From contig JANNBB010000006.1 of assembly GCA_031385005.1 (NCBI GenBank), positions 62,001-126,000 on the forward strand: a DNA stretch of 64,000 nt, given 5' to 3'. Shown here in pieces: positions 35,109 to 43,785 of the stretch. Numbering within the stretch: the first letter of the stretch is position 1; each line of letters opens with the position of its first letter. The position numbers were made by a program, and so were the translations under genes. The notes under the pieces were generated by a model. That model searched no databases. It was not told where the DNA came from and saw only the letters and a program-made list of their open reading frames with translations. This stretch comes from JADKIH01 sp031385005 (GTDB taxonomy: Bacteria; Bacteroidota; Bacteroidia; AKYH767-A; 2013-40CM-41-45).

Positions 35109-35426
35109 CTAGTAGAGTGGAAGAGAGTTATCGATTTCTTTTGCATAAGCTAAAATACCACCTTTCAAATTAAACAAATTCGTAAACCCAAATTGCTTCT
35201 CAAGCTGGGTAACAATGGCAGCACTCCTGGCTCCCGATCTACAATGAATAACGACAGGAACATCACGGGAAATTTTATCCGACTCATTCAAAATCTCACC
35301 CATAGGTATCAACTCACCTTTCAAATTGCAAATATCGTACTCATGTGGTTCACGAACATCTATTAATTGAATGGTTTCATTTGCATCGAGTTTGCTCTTT
35401 AATTCTTGTACCGTTATTTCTTTCAT
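35109..35426 (-). CDS. Single-domain rhodanese-like sulfurtransferase
   Basis: A 105-residue rhodanese domain with IQLIDVREPHEYDICNL and the active-site loop HCRSGARS, in which the Cys carries persulfide sulfur. Such stand-alone domains move sulfane sulfur or act in redox chemistry; the acceptor is unknown. It lies 70 bases downstream of uvrB on the same strand and faces the T9SS gene. A conserved pairing with uvrB is possible but not demonstrated. Confidence 0.9.
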   Translation of the reverse strand: MKEITVQELKSKLDANETIQLIDVREPHEYDICNLKGELIPMGEILNESDKISRDVPVVIHCRSGARSAAIVTQLEKQFGFTNLFNLKGGILAYAKEIDNSLPLY

Positions 35427-35496
35427 GACAATTAGGAATCTTTAGAAGATTTAAATTTAGAAATTAATTTTTTTGGAAATATTTCAATTCTTTTTT

Positions 35497-37515
35497 TTAA
35501 CTTTTCATCAGTTTCTCCAGCGCATACAATTCATCTCTCAGTCTTGAAGCTTCAATAAAATCCAATTCTTTTGCCGCTTTCTCCATCGATTTTTTTGTCT
35601 GCCCAAGCAATTTTTTTAGCTCATCCTGATTCATATATTGAACAACCGGATCAGCTGCCAAACTCATACTTTCTCCCTCAATATAGGCCTTAGGTTCTGC
35701 TATTTTACTGTCTGCAACCTTGGTTTGTCCCATTATATTTTCTTTTGATTTGAAAATCTGAGTAGGAGTGATACCGTTTTTCAAATTATATGCCGACTGT
35801 TTTTCTCTTCTGCGATTCGTTTCATCAATTGTCTTTTGCATACTATCCGTCATCTTATCAGCATAAAAAATTACACGGCCGTTTATATTCCTGGCCGCAC
35901 GACCTGCCGTTTGTGTCAAAGATCGATTGCTTCGCAGAAATCCTTCCTTGTCTGCATCCAGAATTGCTACAAGTGAAACTTCAGGCAAATCCAAACCTTC
36001 GCGAAGCAAATTTATGCCAACCAATACATCAAAATTCCCTAATCGAAGATCCCGAAGAATTTCAACCCTATCCAAAGTAGTCACTTCTGAATGTATATAC
36101 CGGCAATTAATATTTAGCTTCGTCATATACTTTGTTAATTCTTCGGCCATTCGTTTAGTAAGAGTTGTTACCAATACCCGACTTCCCGTTTTAACCGTTT
36201 TGTCAATTTCTTCCAGTAAATCATCCACCTGATTTTTTGCAGGTCTGACTTCAATAATCGGATCCAATAATCCTGTCGGACGAATCACTTGCTCGACCAT
36301 GATTCCTTCGCTTTGTTGTAATTCATATTCGGAAGGTGTAGCACTAACATAAATTATCTGGTTCAGCAGATTCTCAAATTCATCAAACTTTAACGGTCTG
36401 TTATCAAGTGCTGATGGAAGCCGAAAACCATATTCAACCAAATTTTGTTTTCTGGATCTGTCGCCGCCATACATGGCTCTGACTTGAGGAATTGTAACAT
36501 GACTTTCATCGATTACCATTAAATAGTTATCCGGGAAATAGTCAATCAAACAGAAAGGTCGTTTTCCTGGTTCTCTGCCATCAAAGTATCTTGAATAGTT
36601 TTCGATTCCCGAACAATATCCCAATTCTCTTATCATTTCCAAATCATAAGTAACTCTATCCTCCAACCGTTTTGCTTCTAAATGCTGACCCAATGACTTC
36701 ATATAGTCAACTTGTTTGACCATATCCGCTTGTATTTCCCAAATAGCTTCTAATTGCCTGTCAGCACTTGTTACAAATATGTTCGCAGGATAAATTGTTA
36801 CAACTGTATTTTTCTCGATGGATTTTCCGGATATAGGATCGATGGTAACAATTTCTTCAATTTCATCACCAAAAAAATTAAACCTGTAAGCGATATCACC
36901 ATAAGCAATAAATACATCAACGGTCTCACCTCTAACTCTGAATTTACCACGAGTAAATTCGGTTTCCGTCCGTGAATAAAGTGAAGTAACAAGTTTATGT
37001 AGGAAACCGTTTCTACTAATTCTTTCACCCTGGGAAATTTTTATTGTATTACTTTTGAAATCTGCCGGGTTACCAATTCCATAAATACAGGAAACTGAAC
37101 TGACAACTATTACATCTTCGCGGCCGGATAATAAGGAAGTTGTTGTACTCAAACGAAGTTTTTCTATTTCATCGTTTATCGCTAAATCCTTTTCAATGTA
37201 TGTATTGGTCGAGGGAATAAATGCCTCGGGCTGATAGTAATCATAGTAGGAAACAAAATATTCAACTGCATTATCAGGAAAAAATTGCTTGAACTCGCCA
37301 TAAAGCTGTGCTGCAAGTGTCTTGTTGTGGCTAAGAACTAGTGTGGGACGTTGCACGCCGGCAATGACATTCGCAACAGTAAATGTTTTTCCGGAACCCG
37401 TAACTCCAAGAAGCGTTTGCGCATGATCACCCCTTAACAAACCTTCTGTCAATTGTAAAATTGCCTGAGGTTGATCACCGGTGGGTTGAAATTCGCTAGT
37501 CAGTCGAAATGACAT
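35497..37515 (-). CDS. uvrB: Excinuclease ABC subunit B
   Basis: A 672-residue protein of normal UvrB length. It carries Walker A GVTGSGKTFTVANV, the DNA-binding beta-hairpin region YYDYYQPEAFIPSTNTYIEK, helicase motifs including DESHVTIPQVRAMYGGDRSR and QTAGRAARN, and a C-terminal UVR domain (about 630-670; LDFIEASRLRDELYALE) for UvrA/UvrC contact. It verifies damage in nucleotide excision repair. uvrA and uvrC are not in the window. Confidence 0.98.
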   Translation of the reverse strand: MSFRLTSEFQPTGDQPQAILQLTEGLLRGDHAQTLLGVTGSGKTFTVANVIAGVQRPTLVLSHNKTLAAQLYGEFKQFFPDNAVEYFVSYYDYYQPEAFIPSTNTYIEKDLAINDEIEKLRLSTTTSLLSGREDVIVVSSVSCIYGIGNPADFKSNTIKISQGERISRNGFLHKLVTSLYSRTETEFTRGKFRVRGETVDVFIAYGDIAYRFNFFGDEIEEIVTIDPISGKSIEKNTVVTIYPANIFVTSADRQLEAIWEIQADMVKQVDYMKSLGQHLEAKRLEDRVTYDLEMIRELGYCSGIENYSRYFDGREPGKRPFCLIDYFPDNYLMVIDESHVTIPQVRAMYGGDRSRKQNLVEYGFRLPSALDNRPLKFDEFENLLNQIIYVSATPSEYELQQSEGIMVEQVIRPTGLLDPIIEVRPAKNQVDDLLEEIDKTVKTGSRVLVTTLTKRMAEELTKYMTKLNINCRYIHSEVTTLDRVEILRDLRLGNFDVLVGINLLREGLDLPEVSLVAILDADKEGFLRSNRSLTQTAGRAARNINGRVIFYADKMTDSMQKTIDETNRRREKQSAYNLKNGITPTQIFKSKENIMGQTKVADSKIAEPKAYIEGESMSLAADPVVQYMNQDELKKLLGQTKKSMEKAAKELDFIEASRLRDELYALEKLMKS

Positions 37516-37616
37516 GAAGTAGTGGTAACAATGGGTTAAGCGAAATAAGACAACTTTTAATTAGCACAAAATATTTAACACTTTAAAAATATGTCCTCAA
37601 TATATAATATTTTAAA

Positions 37617-37640
37617 CAAGGATTATTCATTTAATCCTTG
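37617..37640 (-). terminator. Possible weak terminator of aroE
   Basis: CAAGGATTA (37617-37625) pairs perfectly with TAATCCTTG (37632-37640) around a six-base loop, 17 bases past the aroE stop. The minus strand then reads TTTAAAAT, so the T tract is broken and termination strength is uncertain. Confidence 0.4.
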
Positions 37641-37656
37641 CTTAAAAATTATTCAA

Positions 37657-38421
37657 TTATTGTTGAGCAAAAATTGGCTCATTCCAAATTTCCCACGATT
37701 TCTCTGCTTGCAGACGCAGCATTCGGAAACCATTATGAATGAAAGCACCTGATTCTTTTGCTTTCTCTAAAAACTTCGTCTGTGCAGGATTATAGACTAA
37801 ATCAAAACAGAGATTTTTATGGGTGAGGAATTCGTATGGAATATTGGGACACTCATCTACATTCGGATACATTCCAAGCGGTGTTGTATTCACGATAATC
37901 TGATAAGCCTTCATCGTATTGGCATTTAAATCTGCATAGGAGTAATGAAAACGAGATTCTTCTCTTGTCACGAAAAAATGTTCAATTCCAAGTTTTCTGA
38001 AAACGTAGCTAACGGCCTTTGCAGAGCCACCTGTACCTAATATCAAAGCACGACGGTGGTGTGGGCGGATAATCGGACGAATAGCAAGCTCAAAGCCCCA
38101 AGCGTCCGTATTGTAGCCAAATAGTTCAAATTTTGACTGATCGTGTCTAACGATGCGAACCGTGTTGACAGCACCAATTTTTTGAGAAATATCATCCAAA
38201 TTATCCAACATCGGAATGATGTCTTGTTTAAACGGAATAGTAATGTTTAAACCTTGTAATTCAGGGACTTCTCTAATAATTTTTTTTAAATCATAGATAT
38301 TTTCCGTATTATAATTCTCATAGGCCGCATCATTTATCCCTTCCCTTTGAAATTTTTCTGCGAAAAACTTACGGGAATAGGAATGCTCTAAAGGATGGCC
38401 AAATAAACCAAATCTTCTCAT
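37657..38421 (-). CDS. aroE: Shikimate dehydrogenase
   Basis: A 254-residue enzyme. The N-terminal substrate domain has FGHPLEHSYSRKFF, NITIPFKQ (catalytic Lys) and GAVNTVR; the NADP domain has LILGTGGSAKAV and VNTTPLGMYP. It reduces 3-dehydroshikimate to shikimate in aromatic amino acid synthesis. At 254 residues it is slightly short but complete. It lies between uvrB and dedA with non-coding gaps of about 140 and 205 bases; the latter holds no gene I can support. Confidence 0.96.
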   Translation of the reverse strand: MRRFGLFGHPLEHSYSRKFFAEKFQREGINDAAYENYNTENIYDLKKIIREVPELQGLNITIPFKQDIIPMLDNLDDISQKIGAVNTVRIVRHDQSKFELFGYNTDAWGFELAIRPIIRPHHRRALILGTGGSAKAVSYVFRKLGIEHFFVTREESRFHYSYADLNANTMKAYQIIVNTTPLGMYPNVDECPNIPYEFLTHKNLCFDLVYNPAQTKFLEKAKESGAFIHNGFRMLRLQAEKSWEIWNEPIFAQQ

Positions 38422-38627
38422 TTTTAATTAATTAAAATTTATTATTTTTAGGTAGGCAGGTTGAGCCGACATCTTTTAATAGTCAGCATTTGTTAGTGGT
38501 GGTAAAATAAATAATTTGTTACAGGCTGAAAGATGGTAGGTCGTAAGCGTGTAGCATCAAATGTAAGTACTTTAATATGGTTAATTATCAATTAGAGATA
38601 TTTTTTTAACAATTAGTTGGTTATATC

Positions 38628-39272
38628 TTATGATGAACTTTTAACAAAACGAGTTTTAAACAGCCCATAAATAACCGGAATCAATGAAACAACAATTATT
38701 CCAAGTGTAACCAGACTGAAATTACTTTTTACCCAAGGATTGTTTCCAAGAACAAAACCGGCTAGAGTGAAAGTCAGTATCCAAATAGTATTTCCTAATA
38801 GGCAAAAGGTCAGAAATTTTCGGTAAATCATGCTTCCTAATCCGGCTACAAATGGAGCAAAAGTTCGGATTATAGGCACAAAACGAGCTATAATAACGGT
38901 TTTTCCCCCATGCTTTTCATAAAACTTGTGAGTTTTTTCCAAATAGTCCTTTCGGATAAATTTACTTTTGGATTCAATGATTTTGTGCCCGGTAAAATTA
39001 CCTATTGCAAAATTGAGGTTATCGCCTATTACGGCAGCTATAAATAAGATCAAGATTAATAACCAGAGATTTAATAAACCGGCCCCAGCCAAAGCTCCGG
39101 CAGCAAAAAGAAGTGAGTCTCCCGGCAAAAAGGGTGTAACAACCAAACCGGTTTCACAAAATATAATTAAGGCAAGAATGAGGTAAGTCAATTCATTGTA
39201 TTGATTTACAATGCTAAAAAGATGCTTATCTATATGTAAAATAAAATCTAAGAACTGCTGTAATAACTCCAT
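38628..39272 (-). CDS. DedA-family membrane protein
   Basis: A 214-residue inner-membrane protein with about five helices. The DedA/VTT signatures are present: ETGLVVTPFLPGDSLLFAAG, and IARFVPIIRTFAPFVAGLG with the conserved Arg residues. DedA proteins are proton-dependent lipid flippases or scramblases acting on polyprenyl phosphate or phospholipids. Which lipid this one moves is not visible. It is divergent from the DUF2027-Smr gene. Confidence 0.92.
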   Translation of the reverse strand: MELLQQFLDFILHIDKHLFSIVNQYNELTYLILALIIFCETGLVVTPFLPGDSLLFAAGALAGAGLLNLWLLILILFIAAVIGDNLNFAIGNFTGHKIIESKSKFIRKDYLEKTHKFYEKHGGKTVIIARFVPIIRTFAPFVAGLGSMIYRKFLTFCLLGNTIWILTFTLAGFVLGNNPWVKSNFSLVTLGIIVVSLIPVIYGLFKTRFVKSSS

Positions 39273-39410
39273 CTATTCCTGAAAAATGTGAATAATAAAT
39301 TTTTATTTTATTTAATTAATATGCACAAAGATACGGTATAATTAACTCAATCCTATATTTACAGAATCGAGTAAAAGGAATAATTTTAGAGTTCATTTAA
39401 AATCCAATTT

Positions 39411-40460
39411 GTGAAACTTAAACCAAGCGATAAAGTCCGTTTTTTAAACGAATCTGTAGAAGGAACAATTTCGCGAATTTTACCAAACGAAAAGGTCGAA
39501 GTTTTAGATACTCACGGATTTACTCATATTACCAGTGAAAAGGATTTAGTATTGATTGAATTGGTTTATGATGCCGATCAATTTGAAGTAACAAAAGAAG
39601 AAACCACTTTATCGCAACCGGATAGTCCATTGGCACATAAACAGGCTAATGAACTGATTCAGTCCTTAGAGCCGGATAATTCAATTTATGCTGCCATTCG
39701 TTTAATGAATGAAAAAAGTCCGCTTACAACAGACATCGAATTACACCTGTTAAACAATACAAATTTCTCTATTTGCTATACAGTAAGCCGAAGATATAAT
39801 GATTTTCGCTCAGGACTTTATTCGGGAATGTTAATGCCAAAGAATGAAGATTTTCTTGGCATTTTTTCTCAGGATGAATTACATCGTTTCGAAGGATTTG
39901 AATTTCAATTTTTATTTTTCGGAAAGAACGAATACAAACCCAGACCACCGGCCGTTAAAACATTTCAGTTTAGCTCTTCTGATTTTGTAAATACAGATTA
40001 TCGAAAATTGTTTTATGCCAAAGATGATACTGTCCTGCTGATGCCTCTTTATTCTCATAGCGATGCTGAAAATATTGATTTGTCAAAGTTAATAGACAAG
40101 TTCAGCTTTACTGAAGAAGAAGAAAAGAGAAATTTAAATCCCAAAGTAAAATCGGCAGCTTCTAAATTTACAGTCTTAACGAGACAAAAAGTAGTGGATC
40201 TTCACATCGAAGAATTAGTAAAAGATCATACCAACCTAAACAACTCGCAAATTATTTCTTACCAGATAAACTATTTTATGTATGAAATGGATCAGGCATT
40301 ATTAAACAAAATGCATAAAATTACCTTCATACATGGAGTTGGAAATGGTGTTTTACGAAGTGCTATTCGAGAAGAACTTAAAAGGTTTCCGAACGTAAAA
40401 TATATAGATGCTCCGCCGGAAAAATATGGATATGGAGCGACAGAGGTGGAGTTTTACTAA
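39411..40460 (+). CDS. DUF2027 plus Smr-domain protein
   Basis: A 349-residue protein common in Bacteroidota. It starts with GTG at 39411 (KLKPSDKVRFLNESVEG), has an N-terminal SH3-like fold (1-60), a central DUF2027 beta domain (about 85-235) and a C-terminal Smr domain (about 260-349) with DLHIEEL and FIHGVGNGVLRSAI. Smr domains nick branched DNA or bind RNA and rescue ribosomes. This one keeps the DLH and HGxG motifs. A specific role is not known. It is convergent with the VOC gene, 30 bases apart. Confidence 0.85.
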   Translation: MKLKPSDKVRFLNESVEGTISRILPNEKVEVLDTHGFTHITSEKDLVLIELVYDADQFEVTKEETTLSQPDSPLAHKQANELIQSLEPDNSIYAAIRLMNEKSPLTTDIELHLLNNTNFSICYTVSRRYNDFRSGLYSGMLMPKNEDFLGIFSQDELHRFEGFEFQFLFFGKNEYKPRPPAVKTFQFSSSDFVNTDYRKLFYAKDDTVLLMPLYSHSDAENIDLSKLIDKFSFTEEEEKRNLNPKVKSAASKFTVLTRQKVVDLHIEELVKDHTNLNNSQIISYQINYFMYEMDQALLNKMHKITFIHGVGNGVLRSAIREELKRFPNVKYIDAPPEKYGYGATEVEFY

Positions 40461-40490
40461 GTGGTAGAATCTGTTTTTGATGAAAAAAAA

Positions 40491-41288
40491 TTAAAAAACA
40501 AATTTTTCATCCACCGGCTCCCACAATTCAATTTTATTTCCTTCCGGATCTATTATCCAACCAAACTTTCCATATTCAAATTCCTGTGTATCGCCAATTA
40601 TATCCACTTCTGATGTCCGTAATTCTTCGATTAATTTATCGAGGTTTTGAACACGGAAATTGAGCATGAATTTTTTTTCGGAAGGTTTAAAGTATTCGCT
40701 TTTCATCGGAAAGAAAGAAAAAACAGTATGACCAATGTGATTCCTTTTATTCAAATCATTCCACTGAAAAGTATGCGAAGAATAACTAAAGAATAATCCA
40801 AAATGATTCGCATACCAATTCATTAACTCCTCCGGTTCTTTGCATTTTAAAAAAGCACCACCTAAACCCGTAACTTTATTAGCTTCAAATGGTGTATTGC
40901 TTTCTTCAAATCCCGAATCAATCGGCTCCCACATTTCAATTTTATTTCCCTCCGGATCCATAGCCCAGCCAAATCTACCATAATCGAAGGTTTCGACTTT
41001 ATCGACAACAACAATCCCTACTTTCTTTAATTTAATTCGAAGTTCATCCAGATTTTCAACCCGGAAATTTATCATCATGTCGCTTTCACTTGGATGAAAA
41101 TAATCGGTGTTGTCCTTAAAAAAACAAAATACAGTATTTCCAATTTTGTCGGCATTGTTTAATTCGCGCCATTTAAAACTGAAGTAAACCGATTGGCCAA
41201 ATCCAATTCCGAGATTGTCCTCATACCAACGAGCTAAAAACTTCGGGTCTTTGGCTTTGATAAAAACTCCGCCTAATCCAGTTACCAT
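40491..41288 (-). CDS. Tandem VOC (glyoxalase/dioxygenase fold) protein
   Basis: A 265-residue protein made of two homologous VOC domains: 1-128 and 138-265. The halves align closely, e.g. VTGLGGVFIKAKDPKFLARW with VTGLGGAFLKCKEPEELMNW and MDPEGNKIEMWEP with IDPEGNKIELWEP. Each half ends with the conserved acidic ligand in the EG-NKIE-WEP strand. It probably arose by internal duplication. VOC proteins bind metals for glyoxalase, dioxygenase or resistance functions; none can be picked. It starts six bases after the arginine decarboxylase gene, so cotranscription is likely. Confidence 0.88.
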   Translation of the reverse strand: MVTGLGGVFIKAKDPKFLARWYEDNLGIGFGQSVYFSFKWRELNNADKIGNTVFCFFKDNTDYFHPSESDMMINFRVENLDELRIKLKKVGIVVVDKVETFDYGRFGWAMDPEGNKIEMWEPIDSGFEESNTPFEANKVTGLGGAFLKCKEPEELMNWYANHFGLFFSYSSHTFQWNDLNKRNHIGHTVFSFFPMKSEYFKPSEKKFMLNFRVQNLDKLIEELRTSEVDIIGDTQEFEYGKFGWIIDPEGNKIELWEPVDEKFVF

Positions 41289-41294
41289 AACTAA

Positions 41295-42701
41295 TTAATA
41301 TCCTAAAATTTTCAACATACTTTTTGCACTTTGTTCTTTTGCAAATAACCTCGTAGTGATTTCACCTTCCGCATTTCGATCAATAATTACAACTTTCGGG
41401 GCAGGCACCAGACAATGCTGAATTCCACCATAACCACCAATACTCTCCTGGTATGCTCCGGTGTGAAAAAAGCCCATATATAACGGGTCCTTTACTAGAC
41501 TCTCTTCTACAGGTAAATAAACCTGGTTAACGTGCGATTCAGTATTGTAATAGTCATCGCTATCGCAAGTCAGTCCGCCAATATTCACCCTTGTATAATC
41601 CTTATCCCAATGATTGACAGCAAGCAAAATAAATTTTTGTTTTATACCCCATGTATCCGGAAGAGTGGTGATAAACGAGCTGTCAATCATATACCAAAGT
41701 TCATTATCATTTTGTTGCTTGCTCTCGACAACAGAGTACAAAGTCGCACCACTTTCTGCCACTGTAAAGCTTCCGAATTCAGTAAAAATATTGGGCTCAT
41801 CAACTCCTTGTGCCCGGCAAGTTGACTGGATCTGTTTAATAATCTGTTCAGCCATGTATTCATAGTCGTATTCGAAACCAAGTGTTTTTCGAATCGGCCA
41901 TCCGCCGCCAATATCCAATGAGTCCAAATCGGGACAAACTTTTTTCAACTCACAATAAACTTCAACACATTTACGTAATTCACTCCAGTAATATGCCGTG
42001 TCTTTAATTCCTGTATTGATAAAGAAATGTAACATCTTCAGTTTGAAGCGGGAATTCTTTTTCAGATTTTTTAAATAATATTCTTTGATTTCATCATAGC
42101 GAATACCTAACCTGGAAGTGTAAAATTCAAAATTGGGTTCTTCTTCAGCGGCAATTCTGATTCCTACCTTTACCTTTTTTCTTCCTTTGATTCGCTTTTC
42201 ATAATGAGCAAGTTCGTTAATGCTATCCAGCACCGGAATTACATTTTCGAAGCCATCATTAATCAAATCGGTTATATTTTCAATATATTGAGGACGCTTA
42301 TAGCCGTTGCAAATGATAAAGACATTCTTGTCAATTTTTTTCTCCGCAAACAAAGAGCGAATAATAGGAATATCATAAGCAGAGGAAGTTTCCAGGTGAA
42401 TATCGTGCTTAAGTGCTTCATGCAGAATATAACTAAAATGTGAACTTTTGGTGCAATAACAATAGGTATAAGTACCTTTGTAATCCGCTTTTGCGATAGC
42501 TACATTGAAAATCCGTTTAGCTTTCTTAATTTGCGATCCTATTTTAGGCACATAGGTTATTTTCAAAGGAGTACCGTATTGCTTGATAATTTCCATCAGG
42601 TCAATGCCGTAAAAATGAAGTTGATTGTCAATCACTTCAAATCCTTCCTGGGGAAAGTAAAATGTCTGTTCAATCAGGTCGCGGTAGGTATTCTTCATCA
42701 A
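41295..42701 (-). CDS. speA: Arginine decarboxylase (alanine-racemase-fold type)
   Basis: A 468-residue PLP enzyme of the fold-III decarboxylase family. Visible features: TYTYCYCTKSSHFSYIL, where the Lys should hold PLP, HLETSSAYDIPIIR, KVGIRIAAEE, LDIGGGWPIRK (phosphate-binding Gly-rich loop) and FTEFGSFTVAES. In Bacteroidota this family is annotated as arginine decarboxylase, making agmatine for polyamine synthesis. It is shorter than E. coli SpeA. Start is ATG 42701 or the ATG directly after it. It is divergent from arginase across a 137-base region with two operator-like palindromes. The substrate (arginine rather than diaminopimelate/ornithine) rests on family annotation. Confidence 0.82.
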   Translation of the reverse strand: MMKNTYRDLIEQTFYFPQEGFEVIDNQLHFYGIDLMEIIKQYGTPLKITYVPKIGSQIKKAKRIFNVAIAKADYKGTYTYCYCTKSSHFSYILHEALKHDIHLETSSAYDIPIIRSLFAEKKIDKNVFIICNGYKRPQYIENITDLINDGFENVIPVLDSINELAHYEKRIKGRKKVKVGIRIAAEEEPNFEFYTSRLGIRYDEIKEYYLKNLKKNSRFKLKMLHFFINTGIKDTAYYWSELRKCVEVYCELKKVCPDLDSLDIGGGWPIRKTLGFEYDYEYMAEQIIKQIQSTCRAQGVDEPNIFTEFGSFTVAESGATLYSVVESKQQNDNELWYMIDSSFITTLPDTWGIKQKFILLAVNHWDKDYTRVNIGGLTCDSDDYYNTESHVNQVYLPVEESLVKDPLYMGFFHTGAYQESIGGYGGIQHCLVPAPKVVIIDRNAEGEITTRLFAKEQSAKSMLKILGY

Positions 42702-42737
42702 TGTCGAAATAGGTGTTTTTAAAAATAGGGATAAATT

Positions 42738-42780
42738 TAAGTAACTTGGATGAATAGTAATTCGCTAATGTAAGTAACTT
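42738..42780. promoter_or_regulatory. Two operator-like palindromes between speA and arginase
   Basis: The 10-base word TAAGTAACTT occurs at 42738-42747 and again at 42771-42780. Its core AAGT-A-ACTT is a palindrome around one central base, and the two centres are 33 bases apart, about three helical turns. The second copy extends to an 11-base palindrome (TAAGTAACTTA). The position between divergent arginine genes suggests a shared regulator site; no regulator is identified. Confidence 0.45.
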
Positions 42781-42838
42781 ACTTTTATCTCAAACGTTGC
42801 AGAAGATATTTTTAAGCGAAAATAAAACATAATCAAGT

Positions 42839-43783
42839 ATGAAAAAGATAAGATTTATCGAAGTCAAATCTGAAATTGGAGCAGGGACAAGAGGAGCCAG
42901 TATGGGACCTGATGCAATTAAAATCGCTGCACTTGATTACGGTAGCAACCTGTTCAGAAAAATTGAATCTACTGAAGTTCAAGTAGAAAATCAACTGCTG
43001 TTTGAATCTACCGGAAGCCCCTATGCAAAAAGAATTAAAGGAATTCTGGCTGTTAACGAGCGAATTGCCAATGCAGTTAAGACATCTCTCAAAGGAAATG
43101 AATTCCCAATCGTATTAGCCGGTGACCACAGCACAGCTGCCGGAACCATTTCCGGCGTCAAGATGGCTTACCCGAAGCAACGAGTTGGCGTCATCTGGAT
43201 TGATGCCCATGCCGATCTCCATTCACCATGGACAACTCCTTCAGGAAATATGCACGGAATGCCTTTGGCGGCCGTTCTCGGGGAAGACAATTCCCAAAAT
43301 AAAATGAACAAGCCGGATAAAGAAACGCTTGAACTATGGTCTAAAATTAAACGGATCGGAAACATTGCTCCTAAAATTGAATATAGCGACATCGTTTATA
43401 TCGGTATTCGTGATGTGGAACCCGAAGAATCTTACTTACTCAAAAAACATAAGGTAAAAACGTTTTCCACAAATGAGGTGAAAAGGAACGGAGTTGAAAA
43501 AATTGCCCGCGATACTTTAGCTCACTTGAGCCGTTGTCCGGTTATTTATATAACTTTCGATGTCGACTCAATGGATTCCTCAATCAGCAAAGGAACCGGA
43601 ACGCCGGTAAGAAATGGTATTACCGAAAAAGAAGCAGGTAGCCTTTTGGTACGCCTCATCCAAAATGAAAAAGTAGTTTGCTTTGAAATTGCCGAAGTAA
43701 ACCCCACTCTTGATAAAGAAAATTTAATGGCCGAAAACACCTTTGAAATCTTACAACGTGTCGTCAGCCAACTTACCACGTAA
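42839..43783 (+). CDS. rocF: Arginase (ureohydrolase family)
   Basis: A 314-residue ureohydrolase with the three Mn-binding motifs: AGDHST, WIDAHADLHSPWTTPSGNMH and TFDVDSMDSS. The SGN(M)HGMPLA loop is an arginase rather than agmatinase feature. It hydrolyses arginine to ornithine and urea. The stop is two bases before the argS start, so the two are probably one transcript. With the divergent arginine decarboxylase, it forms two competing exits from arginine. Arginase versus agmatinase is a call by motif only. Confidence 0.85.
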   Translation: MKKIRFIEVKSEIGAGTRGASMGPDAIKIAALDYGSNLFRKIESTEVQVENQLLFESTGSPYAKRIKGILAVNERIANAVKTSLKGNEFPIVLAGDHSTAAGTISGVKMAYPKQRVGVIWIDAHADLHSPWTTPSGNMHGMPLAAVLGEDNSQNKMNKPDKETLELWSKIKRIGNIAPKIEYSDIVYIGIRDVEPEESYLLKKHKVKTFSTNEVKRNGVEKIARDTLAHLSRCPVIYITFDVDSMDSSISKGTGTPVRNGITEKEAGSLLVRLIQNEKVVCFEIAEVNPTLDKENLMAENTFEILQRVVSQLTT

Positions 43784-43785
43784 CA

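Noticed and set aside
38532..38594. A 20-codon frame in the spacer between aroE and dedA
   Set aside because: Very short, no ribosome-binding or promoter context, no family feature.
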